A stretch of 64,000 bases of DNA from Micromonospora ferruginea (GCF_013694245.2 NZ_CP059322.2:4409001-4473000), one strand, 5' to 3'. Positions 53,126 to 62,743 are shown, counted from the stretch's first letter. Numbers and translations: made by a program. The notes: generated by a model not told the origin, from the letters alone.

Positions 53126-54873
53126 GGGACCACCTCGGCGTGCGCGGGATCGGCCGGGCCGATGGCGAGCGCCCCGGCGCCGCTGCCCGGGCCGATGGCG
53201 AGCAGGCCGCCGTCGCGCGGGCCGCCGAACGGCAGGGTGGCGTCGGCCGGCACCAGCCGCAGCGGGGAGGTGGTGAGCCGGTCGCCGGCCCGGGCCGGCA
53301 GGGTCAGCCGGAACTGGGCGCCCTGCCCCGGCGCGCCCCACGCCTCCAGCCAGCCGCCGTGCAGCCGGGCGTCCTCCAGGCTGATCGACAGGCCCAGGCC
53401 GGTGCCACCGGTCTGCCGGGCCCGGGACGGGTCGGCGCGCCAGAACCGGTTGAAGACCAGCTTCTCCTCGCCCGGCTTGAGACCGACACCGTGGTCCCGC
53501 ACGGTGACCGCCACCGCGCTCTGGTCCATCCCCAGGGTGATCCGCACCGGCTTGGCCTCGCCGTGCTCGACCGCGTTGCCGACCAGGTTGCGCAGCACCC
53601 GCTCGACGCGGCGCGGATCGACCTCGGCGATCACCGGCGTGCCCGGCAGGTCCAGCTCGATGGCGACCCCGACCCGCTCGGCGAGCCCGGCCAGCCGCTC
53701 GGTCACCCGGTGCACCACCGGCACGAGATCGGTCGGCTCGCTGTCCAGCACCGCGAAGCCGGCGTCGAACCGGCTGATCTCCAGCAGGTCGGTCAGCAGC
53801 TCCTCGAACCGGTCCAGCTCGGCCTGGAGCAGCTCGGCGCTGCGGGCCACCGCCGGGTCGAAGCCGTCCCGCTCGGTGAAGATCAGGTCGGCCGCCATCC
53901 GTACCGTGGTCAGCGGGGTGCGCAGCTCGTGCGAGACGTCCGAGGTGAACCGGCGTTGCAGCCGGGACATCTCCTCCAGCCGGAGGATCTGCCGTTGCAG
54001 GTTCGTCGCCATCTGGTTGAACGAGGCGGCGAGCAGGGCCAGGTCGTCCTCGCCGGAAACCACCATGCGCTGGTCGAGCAGCCCGGCGGAGAGCCGCTGG
54101 GCGGTGCGCGCGGCGACCCGGACCGGGGTGACCACCAGGCGGGTGACCAGGGCGGCCAACAGGCCGAGCAGGAGCACCAGCGCGACGCCGGTGGCGACCA
54201 CCGTGGCACGGGCGTCGGCGGCCGTGGTGTCCTGCCGGGCCAGGGGTACGAGGTAGTAGAGCTCGACCTGCCCGAACCTGGTCGGCACCGGGGAGCCGTA
54301 GACCAGGTATTTCGTGCGTTCACCGCCGAGCGTGCCGGTGCGGATCTGGTGGGCCACCTTGCCGGACGCCACGGTCCGGCGCAGCTCGTCGCCGATCACC
54401 GGACGGACCGGCACGTCCGGCGACACCCGCGGCTCGATGAACTCGGCGAAGTTGTCGGCGGTGATCGCCACCACCACGCCGCTGGTCTGCGTCGGGTCCC
54501 CGCCGGCCAGGTAGTTGACCGTGCCGTCGATGGTGTCCTGGAGCTGGGCCTCCTGCGGCTGGCTGTAGAGGTTGAACTGCTTCGCGGCGTACTCGCTGCC
54601 GTTGCTCAGCCGCAGCCGGACGTCGGTCTCGGCGTTCTCCAGCAGGATGTTGGTGATCTTGTCGGCGATCAGGTAGGCGAAACCGCCCACCAGCAGACTC
54701 GACGCCACCAGTGTGATGGTCACCACGCGGACCTGGAGCGACCGCCGCCAGGCCTGGCGCACGCCGGTGGCGAACCGGGCCGACCGGCCGGCGAGGTCGC
54801 GCCAGAGCGCCCGCGCGGCGTGCAGCCGGCGGGACGCGTGAGTCGGCGGGTCGGGCAGCGAGGCGGTCACCAC
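53122..54873 (-). CDS. mtrB: sensor histidine kinase MtrB
   Basis: 583-residue membrane kinase. Two membrane helices (~50-70 and ~225-245) bracket an external sensor domain. A HAMP domain follows (PVRVAARTAQRLSAGLLDQR), then the HisKA motif FTSDVSHELRTPLTTVRMA with the phospho-His, an N box VERVLRNLVGNAVEHGE, and G boxes VRDHGVGLKPGE and GGTGLGLSI. It phosphorylates MtrA and so controls cell-wall hydrolases and division. GTG at 54873 (or 54870) lies 13 nt after the mtrA stop. Confidence 0.96.
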   Translation of the reverse strand: MVTASLPDPPTHASRRLHAARALWRDLAGRSARFATGVRQAWRRSLQVRVVTITLVASSLLVGGFAYLIADKITNILLENAETDVRLRLSNGSEYAAKQFNLYSQPQEAQLQDTIDGTVNYLAGGDPTQTSGVVVAITADNFAEFIEPRVSPDVPVRPVIGDELRRTVASGKVAHQIRTGTLGGERTKYLVYGSPVPTRFGQVELYYLVPLARQDTTAADARATVVATGVALVLLLGLLAALVTRLVVTPVRVAARTAQRLSAGLLDQRMVVSGEDDLALLAASFNQMATNLQRQILRLEEMSRLQRRFTSDVSHELRTPLTTVRMAADLIFTERDGFDPAVARSAELLQAELDRFEELLTDLLEISRFDAGFAVLDSEPTDLVPVVHRVTERLAGLAERVGVAIELDLPGTPVIAEVDPRRVERVLRNLVGNAVEHGEAKPVRITLGMDQSAVAVTVRDHGVGLKPGEEKLVFNRFWRADPSRARQTGGTGLGLSISLEDARLHGGWLEAWGAPGQGAQFRLTLPARAGDRLTTSPLRLVPADATLPFGGPRDGGLLAIGPGSGAGALAIGPADPAHAEVVP

Positions 54874-54886
54874 AGTGCTGCCCAGG

Positions 54887-55576
54887 TTATCCGGTGCCCG
54901 CCTTGTAGCCCACGCCCCGAACGGTGAGGATGATTTCGGGTCGTTCCGGATCCGGCTCGATCTTGGCGCGCAACCGCTGCACGTGCACGTTGACCAGCCG
55001 GGTGTCGGCGGCGTGCCGATAGCCCCAGACCTGCTCCAGCAGCACCTCGCGGGTGAACACCTGGCGCGGCTTGCGGGCGAGCGCGACCAGCAGGTCGAAC
55101 TCGAGCGGCGTCAGCTTCACCTCCTCGGCGTCCCGGCTGACGGTGTGCGCCGGCACGTCGATGGTGATCTGGTTGCCGGGCGGGCCGATGGTGAGCAGCT
55201 CCGGCGCGACGTCCTCGCCGCGACGCAGCCGGGCCCGCATCCGGGCCACCAGCTCCTTGGGCTTGAACGGCTTGACCACGTAGTCGTCGGCGCCGGACTC
55301 CAGCCCCAGCACCACGTCGACGGTGTCGCTCTTGGCGGTCAGCATCACGATGGGCACGCCGGACTCGGCCCGGATCGCCCGGGCCACGTCGATGCCGCTC
55401 ATGCCGGGCAGCATCAGGTCGAGCAGGACGATGTCGGGTCGGCTGTCGCGGAACGCGGCCAGGGCCCGTTCCCCGTCGGCGACGAAGGACGGCACGAAGC
55501 CCTCACTGCGCAGCACGATGCCGAGCATCTCGGCAAGGGCGGGGTCGTCGTCGACCACGAGTACGCGGGCTCTCAT
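54887..55576 (-). CDS. mtrA: response regulator MtrA
   Basis: 229-residue OmpR-type regulator. The receiver has the acidic pair DDDP at 9-12, phospho-Asp53 in VLLDLMLPG, Thr/Lys in MLTAKSD and VVKPFKP. The winged helix is at the C-terminus (VKLTPLEFDLLVALARKPRQ, TRLVNVHVQRLRAKIEPD, VRGVGYKAG). The sequence is nearly that of mycobacterial MtrA. ATG at 55576. First gene of mtrA-mtrB-lpqB-comF; its promoter lies in the 210-bp gap shared with the divergent plus-strand operon. Confidence 0.97.
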   Translation of the reverse strand: MRARVLVVDDDPALAEMLGIVLRSEGFVPSFVADGERALAAFRDSRPDIVLLDLMLPGMSGIDVARAIRAESGVPIVMLTAKSDTVDVVLGLESGADDYVVKPFKPKELVARMRARLRRGEDVAPELLTIGPPGNQITIDVPAHTVSRDAEEVKLTPLEFDLLVALARKPRQVFTREVLLEQVWGYRHAADTRLVNVHVQRLRAKIEPDPERPEIILTVRGVGYKAGTG

Positions 55577-55786
55577 GGGGTTTATCGTTCCATCCCCGTT
55601 CGGTCGGAGGTCGGAGTCTTCCCGGCACGGTAGCGCCGAGCGCGCCCGCGCACCACAGCCGACGGCGTGCCCACCAGCGTGGCGCGCCACGGCGGACGGG
55701 TCCACCCGATGCGGACCCGCCGTGCAACCATGATCCCCCGGGTGACGCCCCGCCCGCCACCGCTGCCCCGCCGACCAGGAGTTCGC

Positions 55787-56629
55787 GTGTCCGACGCCGG
55801 TCCGATCGCGGTGCTCCCGCCCCGCCCGCTGACCGTCGGCGAGCTGCTGGACTCCGCCGTGCTGCTGCTGCGTGACCAGGCCCGGGTGCTCCTCCCGCTC
55901 GCCGTCCCGCTGGTCGTCGCCGAGCAGATCCTGCTCCATCCGATGCGGGTGTTCGCCGGAGCCGGTCCGCCCGGCTGGTGGCCGGCCGGCGAGCCGGGGC
56001 TCGACCGGTACTGGCTGCTGCTCGCGGTCGGCGCGGCCACCGAAGCCATGATCATCGCGCTGCTGGGCAACCCGGCCGCGCGTGGCGGCGCGGCGGCGCT
56101 GCTCGGCCGCCGGCTCGCGCCGTCGGAGCTGCGGCACGAGGCCCGTCCGGGCGCGACGCTGCTCGTCGCGGTCCTGGTCGGCCTGGCCGTCGGCGTCGCC
56201 GGGCTGGCCGGGCCCGCCTGGTTCGTGGCGTACGGGCTGCTCGGCCTGGTGGTGCCGGTGCTGGTGCTCGACGGGGTGCCGGCACACCGGGTCCCGGTGC
56301 GGGCGGTCCGGCTGGCCGGCCGGGTCGGCGGACGCGCCGCCGCCGTCCGGCTGCTCGGTTACCTGGGGTGGTGGCTGGTCCGGCTCGGCATCGGGTTGGG
56401 CGTCCCCTGGGGCCTCGGGCTGCTGGGCCTGTTCGACGTGTCGGCCTGGGCGCTGCCGGTGGCCGTCGCCGCCCAGGCGGCCGTGAACACGCTCGCCTAC
56501 CCGGCGCTGGCCTGCCTGGACGCGGTGCTGCACCTGGAGACCCGGATCCGCACCGAGGGGTTGGACATCCGGCTCTCCCGCGCGCCGGCCGGCGTACCGG
56601 AGCCCGTGCTGCTGGCGGCCCGCCGGTGA
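55787..56629 (+). CDS. membrane protein of unknown function, first of the MoxR operon
   Basis: 280-residue membrane protein with about six hydrophobic segments (VLLPLAVPLVVAEQILL, WLLLAVGAATEAMIIALLG, LLVAVLVGLAVGVAGLAG, GLGVPWGLGLLGLF and others). The N-terminal RPLTVGELLDSAVLLLRDQA is typical of actinobacterial membrane proteins that precede DUF4129 genes. GTG at 55787 follows AGGAG with 5 nt spacing and is preferred over upstream in-frame ATGs. Its stop overlaps the start of the DUF4129 gene (GTGA). Confidence 0.82.
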   Translation: MSDAGPIAVLPPRPLTVGELLDSAVLLLRDQARVLLPLAVPLVVAEQILLHPMRVFAGAGPPGWWPAGEPGLDRYWLLLAVGAATEAMIIALLGNPAARGGAAALLGRRLAPSELRHEARPGATLLVAVLVGLAVGVAGLAGPAWFVAYGLLGLVVPVLVLDGVPAHRVPVRAVRLAGRVGGRAAAVRLLGYLGWWLVRLGIGLGVPWGLGLLGLFDVSAWALPVAVAAQAAVNTLAYPALACLDAVLHLETRIRTEGLDIRLSRAPAGVPEPVLLAARR

Positions 56630-57251
56630 GCCGGTGGTGGACCGAGCGGGTCGCCGCGCTCGGCGACGTGGTGCCCCTGCCGCTGGTGGTGCTGCTCCTG
56701 CTGGCCGCAGTGCTGCTCACCGCACTGGCCTGGTATTCGTTCCCGGCCTGGGTGCCCCGCCGGCTGCCCCGGTTCGCGCGGCTGCGGCTGCCCCGGTTCC
56801 GCCGCCCCCGGCTGCCCCGGTTCCGGCTGCCCCGGTTCCGGCGACCGCGCCTGCGCCGGCCCGCCCGCCGGCGTCGGCCGGACCTGCCGGCGGCGCGTGT
56901 CCCGGCCCCCGGCAGGCGCCGCCCCCGCCGGCCGACGACCCCGCCGCGGCCGACCGGCTGGCCGCCGAGGGCCGGTACGCCGAGGCGGTCCGGGAACGGC
57001 TGCGCGACATGATTCGGCTCCTGGTAACGCGGCAGTTGGTGGAACCGCGGGCCGGGCTGACCGTCACCGAGGTGACCGAGGCGGCGGGCCGGAACCGGCC
57101 GGCGCTGCGGCCCACCCTGCACGCCGCCGGCACGATCTTCTCCGACCTCTGGTACGCGCAACGCCCCGCCACCGCCGGCCACGACCGGCGGATGCGCGCC
57201 CTCGCCGCCGACCTGCGGCGTGAGCTGACCGGCGAGGAGGCACCGTCGTGA
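56626..57251 (+). CDS. DUF4129 domain protein with an apparent single-base frameshift
   Basis: Two frames are needed to read this gene. From GTG at 56626 (overlapping the previous stop) frame 1 gives the usual N-terminus: SRWWTERVAALGDVVPLPLV, a membrane helix (VVLLLLAAVLLTALAW), and PAWVPRRLPRF followed by a basic repeat. The conserved DUF4129 end (DRLAAEGRYAEAVRERLRDM, SDLWYAQRPATAGHDRRMRA) lies in another frame and stops at 57251. The frames join cleanly at the C-run 56906-56910 if one C is added. As given, frame 1 ends at 57012. It may be a sequencing error, a true mutation or recoding. DUF4129 often partners MoxR/DUF58. Confidence 0.72.
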
Positions 57252-58543
57252 CCGCCACCGCCACCGCCACCGGCACCGCCACCGCGACGCCGGCACGCCG
57301 CCGGTGGCACCGGATCGTGGTCCCGGTCGCGCTGGGCGTGCTGCTCATCGTGACCACCCTGATCCTGCACGAGGTGGACCAGCCCGACCCGGGCGAACGT
57401 GGCTTCCTCTCCCCCGTCGCCACCGACGACGACGGCGGCAGCCGGCTCGCCGAGGAACTGGCGGCGCGGGGCGTGCCACTGCGCCGGGCGACCGACACCG
57501 CCGCCGCGCTGCGTGCCGCCGGCGCGGGGCCGAGCACGCTGTTCGTGCCCGCACCCGAGCTGGTCCGCCCGGCCACCCTGACCGCCCTGGCCGCGTTGCC
57601 GCCCGGCAGCCGGCTGGTGCTCGTCGAGCCGTCCCGCCGCGCGCTGGTGGAGCTGGGCACACCCGTCGAACCGGCCGCCCGCCGCTGGGCCGCGAGGGCT
57701 GTGCCGCCGGACGCCGACGGCACGCCGTGTCGTCTGCCCGAGGCGGTCCGCGCCGGCACCGCCGCCGTCGACCACCAGCGGTACGCCGGGCCGGAGCCCG
57801 TCGACCGCTGCTACGGCGGCGCCCTGCTGCGGATCCCCGGCGACGCCGAGATCGTGGTGGTGGGCGCCGGCGACCCGTTCCGCAACGACCGGATCGACGA
57901 GTGGGGCAACCGGGACCTCGCCACCGGCCTGCTCGGCGGCGGCGGTCGCCCGGTGGTGTGGCTGGACCTGCCCGCGCCCGAGCCCGCGCCGACCAGCGCC
58001 AGCCCGTCGCCCACCCGCGAGGTCGACGGCGCGCCCGCGCCCAGCGGAACCCCCCGGGAACGCCCCGACCGGGCGAACCCGCCGCCGCGCCCCGACAACC
58101 CGCTGTGGGACGCGTTCCCGACCTGGTTCTGGGCGATCCTGGCGCAGCTCGCGCTGGCCGGGCTGCTGGTGGTCCTGTGGCGGGCCCGCCGGCTCGGTCC
58201 GCCGGTGACGGAGCCGCTGCCGGTGACCGTCCGGTCCGCCGAGACCGTACGCGGCCGGGCCCGGCTCTACCGCCGGGCCGGCGCCCGGGACACCGTCGCC
58301 GGATCGCTGCGGGACGCGGCGCTGGGCCGCCTCCTGCCCCGGCTCAACCTGCCCGCCGACACGCCCGACGACGAGGTGGCGGCCCGGGTCGCCGCCGCGT
58401 CCGGCGGCGACCCGGAGCGGGTGGCCGAGCTGCTGCACGGCCCCGTCCCGGAGAACGACCGGGAGCTGCTGGAGCTGGCCCGTGAGCTGGACACGCTGAC
58501 CCGTACCCTGGCCCCGCATCCGACCGAAGGAGAACCCCGGTGA
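57248..58543 (+). CDS. DUF4350 domain membrane protein
   Basis: 431-residue membrane protein. One helix near the N-terminus (RIVVPVALGVLLIVTTLIL) is followed by an external DUF4350 domain (~45-270) with SRLAEELAARGVPLRRATD and VVVGAGDPFRNDRIDEWGNR. A Pro-rich stretch, a second helix (WFWAILAQLALAGLLVVLW) and a helical C-terminus (RARLYRRAGARDTVAGSLRD) come next. Role unknown, but constantly linked with DUF4129, MoxR and DUF58 genes. GTG at 57248 overlaps the previous stop and its own stop overlaps moxR. Confidence 0.88.
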   Translation: MTATATATGTATATPARRRWHRIVVPVALGVLLIVTTLILHEVDQPDPGERGFLSPVATDDDGGSRLAEELAARGVPLRRATDTAAALRAAGAGPSTLFVPAPELVRPATLTALAALPPGSRLVLVEPSRRALVELGTPVEPAARRWAARAVPPDADGTPCRLPEAVRAGTAAVDHQRYAGPEPVDRCYGGALLRIPGDAEIVVVGAGDPFRNDRIDEWGNRDLATGLLGGGGRPVVWLDLPAPEPAPTSASPSPTREVDGAPAPSGTPRERPDRANPPPRPDNPLWDAFPTWFWAILAQLALAGLLVVLWRARRLGPPVTEPLPVTVRSAETVRGRARLYRRAGARDTVAGSLRDAALGRLLPRLNLPADTPDDEVAARVAAASGGDPERVAELLHGPVPENDRELLELARELDTLTRTLAPHPTEGEPR

Positions 58544-59529
58544 CCGGACCCGTCATCGCCGCCGCGTCGCCCACCGCCGGGTCGGACGCCCGCGCCGCCC
58601 TGCACCGCCTGCGCACCGAGGTGGGCAAGGCCGTCGTCGGGCAGGACGCCGTGGTCACCGGCCTGGTGATCGCGCTGCTCTGCCGCGGGCACGTGCTGCT
58701 GGAGGGCGTGCCGGGCGTGGCCAAGACGCTGCTGGTGCGCACCCTGGCCACCGCGCTCGACCTCGACTCCAAGCGGGTGCAGTTCACCCCCGACCTGATG
58801 CCCGGCGACGTCACCGGCTCGCTGATCTTCGACCCGCGCACCGCCGCGTTCACGTTCCGCGAGGGTCCGGTCTTCACCAACCTGCTCCTCGCCGACGAGA
58901 TCAACCGGACTCCGCCGAAGACCCAGTCGGCGCTGCTGGAGGTGATGGAGGAGCGGCAGGTGTCCGTCGAGGGCGAGCGCCGCCCGCTGCCCGAGCCGTT
59001 CATCGTCGCCGCCACTCAAAACCCGGTCGAGTACGAGGGGACCTACCCGCTGCCCGAGGCGCAGCTCGACCGCTTCCTGCTCAAGCTGACCGTGCCGCTG
59101 CCGGGCCGTGACGAGGAGCTGGGCGTGCTCCGCGCGCACCACGCCGGCTTCGACCCCCGCGACCTGCGTGCCGCCGGCGTACGCGCGGTGGCCGGCGCCG
59201 CCGACCTGGCCGCCGCCCGCGCCGAGGCGCACGCGGTGCACGTGGCCGAACCGGTGCTCGGCTACATCGTGGACCTCTGCCGGGCCACCCGGTCCGCGCC
59301 CGCCCTGGAGCTGGGCGCCTCGCCCCGGGGCGCCACCGCGCTGCTCGCCACCGCGAAGGCGTGGTCCTGGCTGGCCGGCCGCGACCACGTCACGCCGGAC
59401 GACGTGAAGGCGGTCGCCCGTCCCACGCTGCGGCACCGGCTGCGGCCCCGGCCGGAGGTGGAGCTGGAGGGCGTCACGGCGGACGCCGTGCTGGACTCGG
59501 TGCTGGCCACCGTGCCGACGCCGCGATGA
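58540..59529 (+). CDS. MoxR family AAA+ ATPase
   Basis: 329-residue AAA ATPase of the MoxR group, chaperone-like proteins that mature other complexes, often with VWA/DUF58 partners. Walker A GVPGVAKT, Walker B LLLADEINRTPPKTQSALLE, sensor motifs VAATQNPVEYEGTYPLPEAQ and LDRFLLK, and the C-terminal lid GASPRGATALLATAKAWSWL are all in place. GTG at 58540 overlaps the DUF4350 stop (GTGA). The mycobacterial counterpart is in the Rv3692 region. Confidence 0.94.
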   Translation: MTGPVIAAASPTAGSDARAALHRLRTEVGKAVVGQDAVVTGLVIALLCRGHVLLEGVPGVAKTLLVRTLATALDLDSKRVQFTPDLMPGDVTGSLIFDPRTAAFTFREGPVFTNLLLADEINRTPPKTQSALLEVMEERQVSVEGERRPLPEPFIVAATQNPVEYEGTYPLPEAQLDRFLLKLTVPLPGRDEELGVLRAHHAGFDPRDLRAAGVRAVAGAADLAAARAEAHAVHVAEPVLGYIVDLCRATRSAPALELGASPRGATALLATAKAWSWLAGRDHVTPDDVKAVARPTLRHRLRPRPEVELEGVTADAVLDSVLATVPTPR

Positions 59530-60836
59530 CCTGGCGGGCGGGCCTGCTGCTCGCGGCCGGCGCCGCGACGCTGCCGGCCTGGCCGGCGCCGTTCCTCGGC
59601 GTCGCCGTGCTCACCGTGGGCGTGCTGCTGCTGGTGGCGCTCGACCGGGCGCTCGCGGCCCCGCCGCACGCGCTCGCCGTGAGCCGCGACGGCGACCGGA
59701 CGGTCCGGCTCGGCGGCACCGCCACCGTCACCCTGCGCCTGGCGAACCCCACCGACCGCCCGCTGCGCGCCCAGGTGCGGGACGCGTGGGTGCCGTCGGC
59801 CGGGGCGCGGCCCGAACGGTCCGCGTCCGAGGTGCTCACCGTCCCGCCCGGCGGCGCGGCCACCCTGCCGGTCCGCCTCACCCCGACCCGGCGCGGCGAC
59901 CGGCCGGCGGTGGCGCTGACCGTACGCTCGCTCGGGCCGATGCGGCTGGGTTTCCGGCAGCGCGCCGAACGCCCCGCCACGCCACCGTGGACGTTGCGGG
60001 TGCTGCCCCGGTTCGACTCCCGCCGGCACCTGCCGGAGAAGCTGGCCCGGCTGCGGCTCATCGACGGCGTCCAGGTGACGCGCGGGCGCGGCCACGGCAC
60101 CGAGTTCGACACGCTGCGCGAGTACGCCGTCGGCGACGACGTCCGGTCGATCGACTGGCGGGCCAGCGCCCGCCGCGGCGACGTACTGGTCCGCACCTGG
60201 CGCCCGGAGCGGGACCGGCGGCTCGTCTGCGTGTTGGACACCGGCCGCACCTCGGCGGTCCGGTTCGGCGACGAGCCTCGGCTGGACACCGCGATCGACG
60301 CGGCGTTGCTGCTCACCGCGTTGGCCGCCCGGGCCGGCGACCGGGTCGACCTGCTGGCCGTGGACAGCGCCGTGCGGGCCCGGGTGACCGGCAGCGGCCG
60401 CCCGGCGCTGCTCACCCGCGTGGTCGAGGCGACGGCGCCGCTCCAGCCGGCGCTCACCGAGACGGACTTCGAACTGGTCGCCGCCGAGATGCTGCGCCGC
60501 GAGCGACGACGCAGCCTGGTGGTGTTCTTCACCGCGCTGGACGCGGGCGCGGTCCGGGAGGGGCTGCTGCCGGTCCTGCCGCGGCTGGCGGCCCGGCACC
60601 GGGTGGTGCTGGCGGCCACCCACGATCCGGTGTTGACCGGGCTCGCCACGGCCACGCCGACCGGCCCCGACGACCCGTACGCGGCCGCCTCGGCGTGGCG
60701 TGCGCTGGCCGAGCGGGACCGGGTGCGCGCCGCCCTGTCCCGGCACGGGGTGACCGTGGTGGACGTGCCCGCCGACCGGTTGGCGCCCGCCGTCGCCGAC
60801 ACCTACCTGCGGCTCAAGTCGCTCGGTCAGCTCTGA
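59526..60836 (+). CDS. DUF58 domain protein (VWA-like), MoxR partner
   Basis: 436-residue protein. Two N-terminal membrane helices (LLLAAGAATLPAWPAPF and GVAVLTVGVLLLVALD) are followed by an external or juxtamembrane beta domain (~55-165). The conserved DUF58 motif is GHGTEFDTLREYAVGDDVRS with IDWRASARRGDVLVR, then a VWA-like part (RRLVCVLDTGRTS). ATG at 59526 overlaps the moxR stop (ATGA). It is the last gene of the coupled operon; its 3' end overlaps the converging SpoIIM-like gene by 23 bp. Confidence 0.92.
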   Translation: MTWRAGLLLAAGAATLPAWPAPFLGVAVLTVGVLLLVALDRALAAPPHALAVSRDGDRTVRLGGTATVTLRLANPTDRPLRAQVRDAWVPSAGARPERSASEVLTVPPGGAATLPVRLTPTRRGDRPAVALTVRSLGPMRLGFRQRAERPATPPWTLRVLPRFDSRRHLPEKLARLRLIDGVQVTRGRGHGTEFDTLREYAVGDDVRSIDWRASARRGDVLVRTWRPERDRRLVCVLDTGRTSAVRFGDEPRLDTAIDAALLLTALAARAGDRVDLLAVDSAVRARVTGSGRPALLTRVVEATAPLQPALTETDFELVAAEMLRRERRRSLVVFFTALDAGAVREGLLPVLPRLAARHRVVLAATHDPVLTGLATATPTGPDDPYAAASAWRALAERDRVRAALSRHGVTVVDVPADRLAPAVADTYLRLKSLGQL

Positions 60837-61767
60837 CCGCGCGCCCGCCGAGCACCAGCGCGTAGGCCAGGGACGCCGCCCAGACCGCGGCGCCGACCGC
60901 CACCCGCACGGCCGTCGGCACCGGCGCCGGGGTGACGAACGCCTCCAGCAGGGCGGACACCGCGAACAGCCCGACCAGCCCGGCCGCGACCACGATGGCC
61001 GCCCGCCCGGCCTCGGCGACCGCCCGGCCGCGGCCGAGGTGCGCGGGCGGGGCGATCCACGCCCAGGCGGTGCGCAGCCCGACCCCGGCGGCGATGTGGA
61101 TGCCGGTCAGCTCCAGCAGGCCGTGCGGCGTGATCAGGCCGAAGAAGACGTCGGCCCGGTCGTAGGAGATCATCACCCCGCCCACCACGCCGAGGTTCAG
61201 CGCGTTCTGCCACAGCAGCCAGAACACCGGCAGCACCAGCACGCCGGCGGCCAGGCACTGGGCGGCCAGCCAGGCGTTGTGCGTCCACAGGTGGAAGGCG
61301 AAGGTCGGCGCGGCGAACTCGGTGTAGTAACCGGCGAAGCCGGAGTCGACGAGCTGCCGGGCCGACTCGGCGCCGATGAAGGCGGCGGCGCTGTCCGGGT
61401 GGCCGGCGACGAACCAGATCAGGAACGCGGTCAGCGCGCTGAACGCGGTGGCGACGCCGCACCACCACGGCCAGGCCCGGTAGAGCGCGGCCGGCAGGTC
61501 GGCCAGCAGGAACCGGCGCGCCGACGCCCAGGACGGCCGGGGACGGCCGGTGATCCGGGCCCGGGCGGCGAGGACCAGGTGGGAGAGACGCCCGACCAGC
61601 GCCGGCTCGGGGGCCCGGCTGCGCAGTGTGGAGAGGTGCGTGGCGGTCCGCTGGTAGAGCGTGACCAGCTCGTCGATCTCGGCCGGGTCCAGGCGACGCC
61701 GGCCGGTCAACTGCTCCAGCCGACGCCACTGCGCGCCGTGCTCCGCCGCGTACGCGTCGAGATCCAC
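60814..61767 (-). CDS. SpoIIM family (stage II sporulation protein M) membrane protein
   Basis: 317-residue membrane protein. A soluble helical N-terminus (DLDAYAAEHGAQWRRLEQLT, EIDELVTLYQRTATHLSTLR) is followed by six or seven helices with the SpoIIM/DUF95 core ALNLGVVGGVMISYDR and FFGLITPHGLLELTGIHIAA. It resembles mycobacterial Rv3694c, which also lies opposite MoxR/DUF58 genes. GTG at 61767 has GGAGG 5 nt upstream. It is divergent from the RDD gene 24 bp away, so their promoters must overlap. Confidence 0.92.
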   Translation of the reverse strand: MDLDAYAAEHGAQWRRLEQLTGRRRLDPAEIDELVTLYQRTATHLSTLRSRAPEPALVGRLSHLVLAARARITGRPRPSWASARRFLLADLPAALYRAWPWWCGVATAFSALTAFLIWFVAGHPDSAAAFIGAESARQLVDSGFAGYYTEFAAPTFAFHLWTHNAWLAAQCLAAGVLVLPVFWLLWQNALNLGVVGGVMISYDRADVFFGLITPHGLLELTGIHIAAGVGLRTAWAWIAPPAHLGRGRAVAEAGRAAIVVAAGLVGLFAVSALLEAFVTPAPVPTAVRVAVGAAVWAASLAYALVLGGRAVRADRAT

Positions 61768-61791
61768 TCGTGCCTCCCCCGTCCGGCGTCC

Positions 61792-62733
61792 ATGGTGTTC
61801 ACTGTCGGGGTGCGCGCGCAACCTCCCCCGCCCTCCGGATGGGCCGACGCCGGTCTGGTCAGCGGCGAGGCGGTGGAGCTGGACGTCCGGGCCGCCCGGC
61901 TGGGCTCCCGGGTGCTCGCCCTGCTGGTCGACCTGGTCGTGCAGGTCGGTCTCGCGCTGGTGCTGGGCGCGGCGCTGTCGTTGCTGGTGCTCGCGCTGCC
62001 GCCGGACGTGATGGACGCCGCCCTGGCCGGTGGCCTCCAGGTGGTCCTGCTGGTGCTGGTGTTCGTCGGCTACCCGGTGGTGATGGAACGGTTCGTCGGT
62101 GGCCGGACGGTGGGCAAGCTGGCGGTGGGGCTGCGGGTGGTGCGGGCCGACGGCGGGCCGGTCGGCGTCGGGCAGTCGCTCACCCGGGCGCTGGTCGGCG
62201 TCGCGGTGGAGTGGCCCGGCCTGGTGCTGCCGCTGCTGAGCTGGGCGGCGACCGTGACGGTGATGCTCACCGACAGGCGCGGCCGGCGGCTGGGCGACCT
62301 GGTGGCCGGCACGCTCGTGGTGCACACCCGGGGCGCCGGGGTGTGGCGGCCGCTGCCGCCGGCGGTGCCGCCGCTGCTCGCCTGGGCGGCCACGCTCGAC
62401 CTGACCCGGGTGGACGACGGGCTGGCCCTGGCCGTCCGGCGGTACGTGGACCGGCTGCCGCAGCTCGCCGCGCCGGAGGCGATCGGGCTGGGCCGGGAGC
62501 TGTGGGCCGAGGTGGCCGCGGTGACCTCGCCGCCGCCGCCGTGGCGCGCGCCGGAGTGGGCCTACCTGACCGCCGTGCTGGCCGAGCGGGGGCGCCGGGC
62601 CGCGTACCGGTCGGGGCGCGCCCGCGTGGTCACCGACCGGCTCTGGCCGGAGCTGGCGTCGACGCCGCCGGTCCCGGCGCCGCTGCGGCGGGCCGCGCCG
62701 GAGCCCGCCGACCCCGACCCGGTACGCCGCTGA
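61792..62733 (+). CDS. RDD family membrane protein
   Basis: 313-residue protein. The RDD domain (~22-185) shows AARLGSRVLALLVDLVVQ with the R-D pair, FVGGRTVGKLAVGLRVVRAD and TDRRGRRLGDLVAGTLVVH, with three membrane helices. The C-terminal ~130 residues are soluble and helical (LDLTRVDDGLALAVRRYVDR, AYRSGRARVVTDRLWPEL). It matches the position of mycobacterial Rv3695. ATG at 61792 is chosen, though GTG at 61810 is also possible. Role unknown; the block links MoxR, DUF58, SpoIIM and RDD proteins. Confidence 0.88.
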   Translation: MVFTVGVRAQPPPPSGWADAGLVSGEAVELDVRAARLGSRVLALLVDLVVQVGLALVLGAALSLLVLALPPDVMDAALAGGLQVVLLVLVFVGYPVVMERFVGGRTVGKLAVGLRVVRADGGPVGVGQSLTRALVGVAVEWPGLVLPLLSWAATVTVMLTDRRGRRLGDLVAGTLVVHTRGAGVWRPLPPAVPPLLAWAATLDLTRVDDGLALAVRRYVDRLPQLAAPEAIGLGRELWAEVAAVTSPPPPWRAPEWAYLTAVLAERGRRAAYRSGRARVVTDRLWPELASTPPVPAPLRRAAPEPADPDPVRR

Positions 62734-62743
62734 GCGTGGCGGC

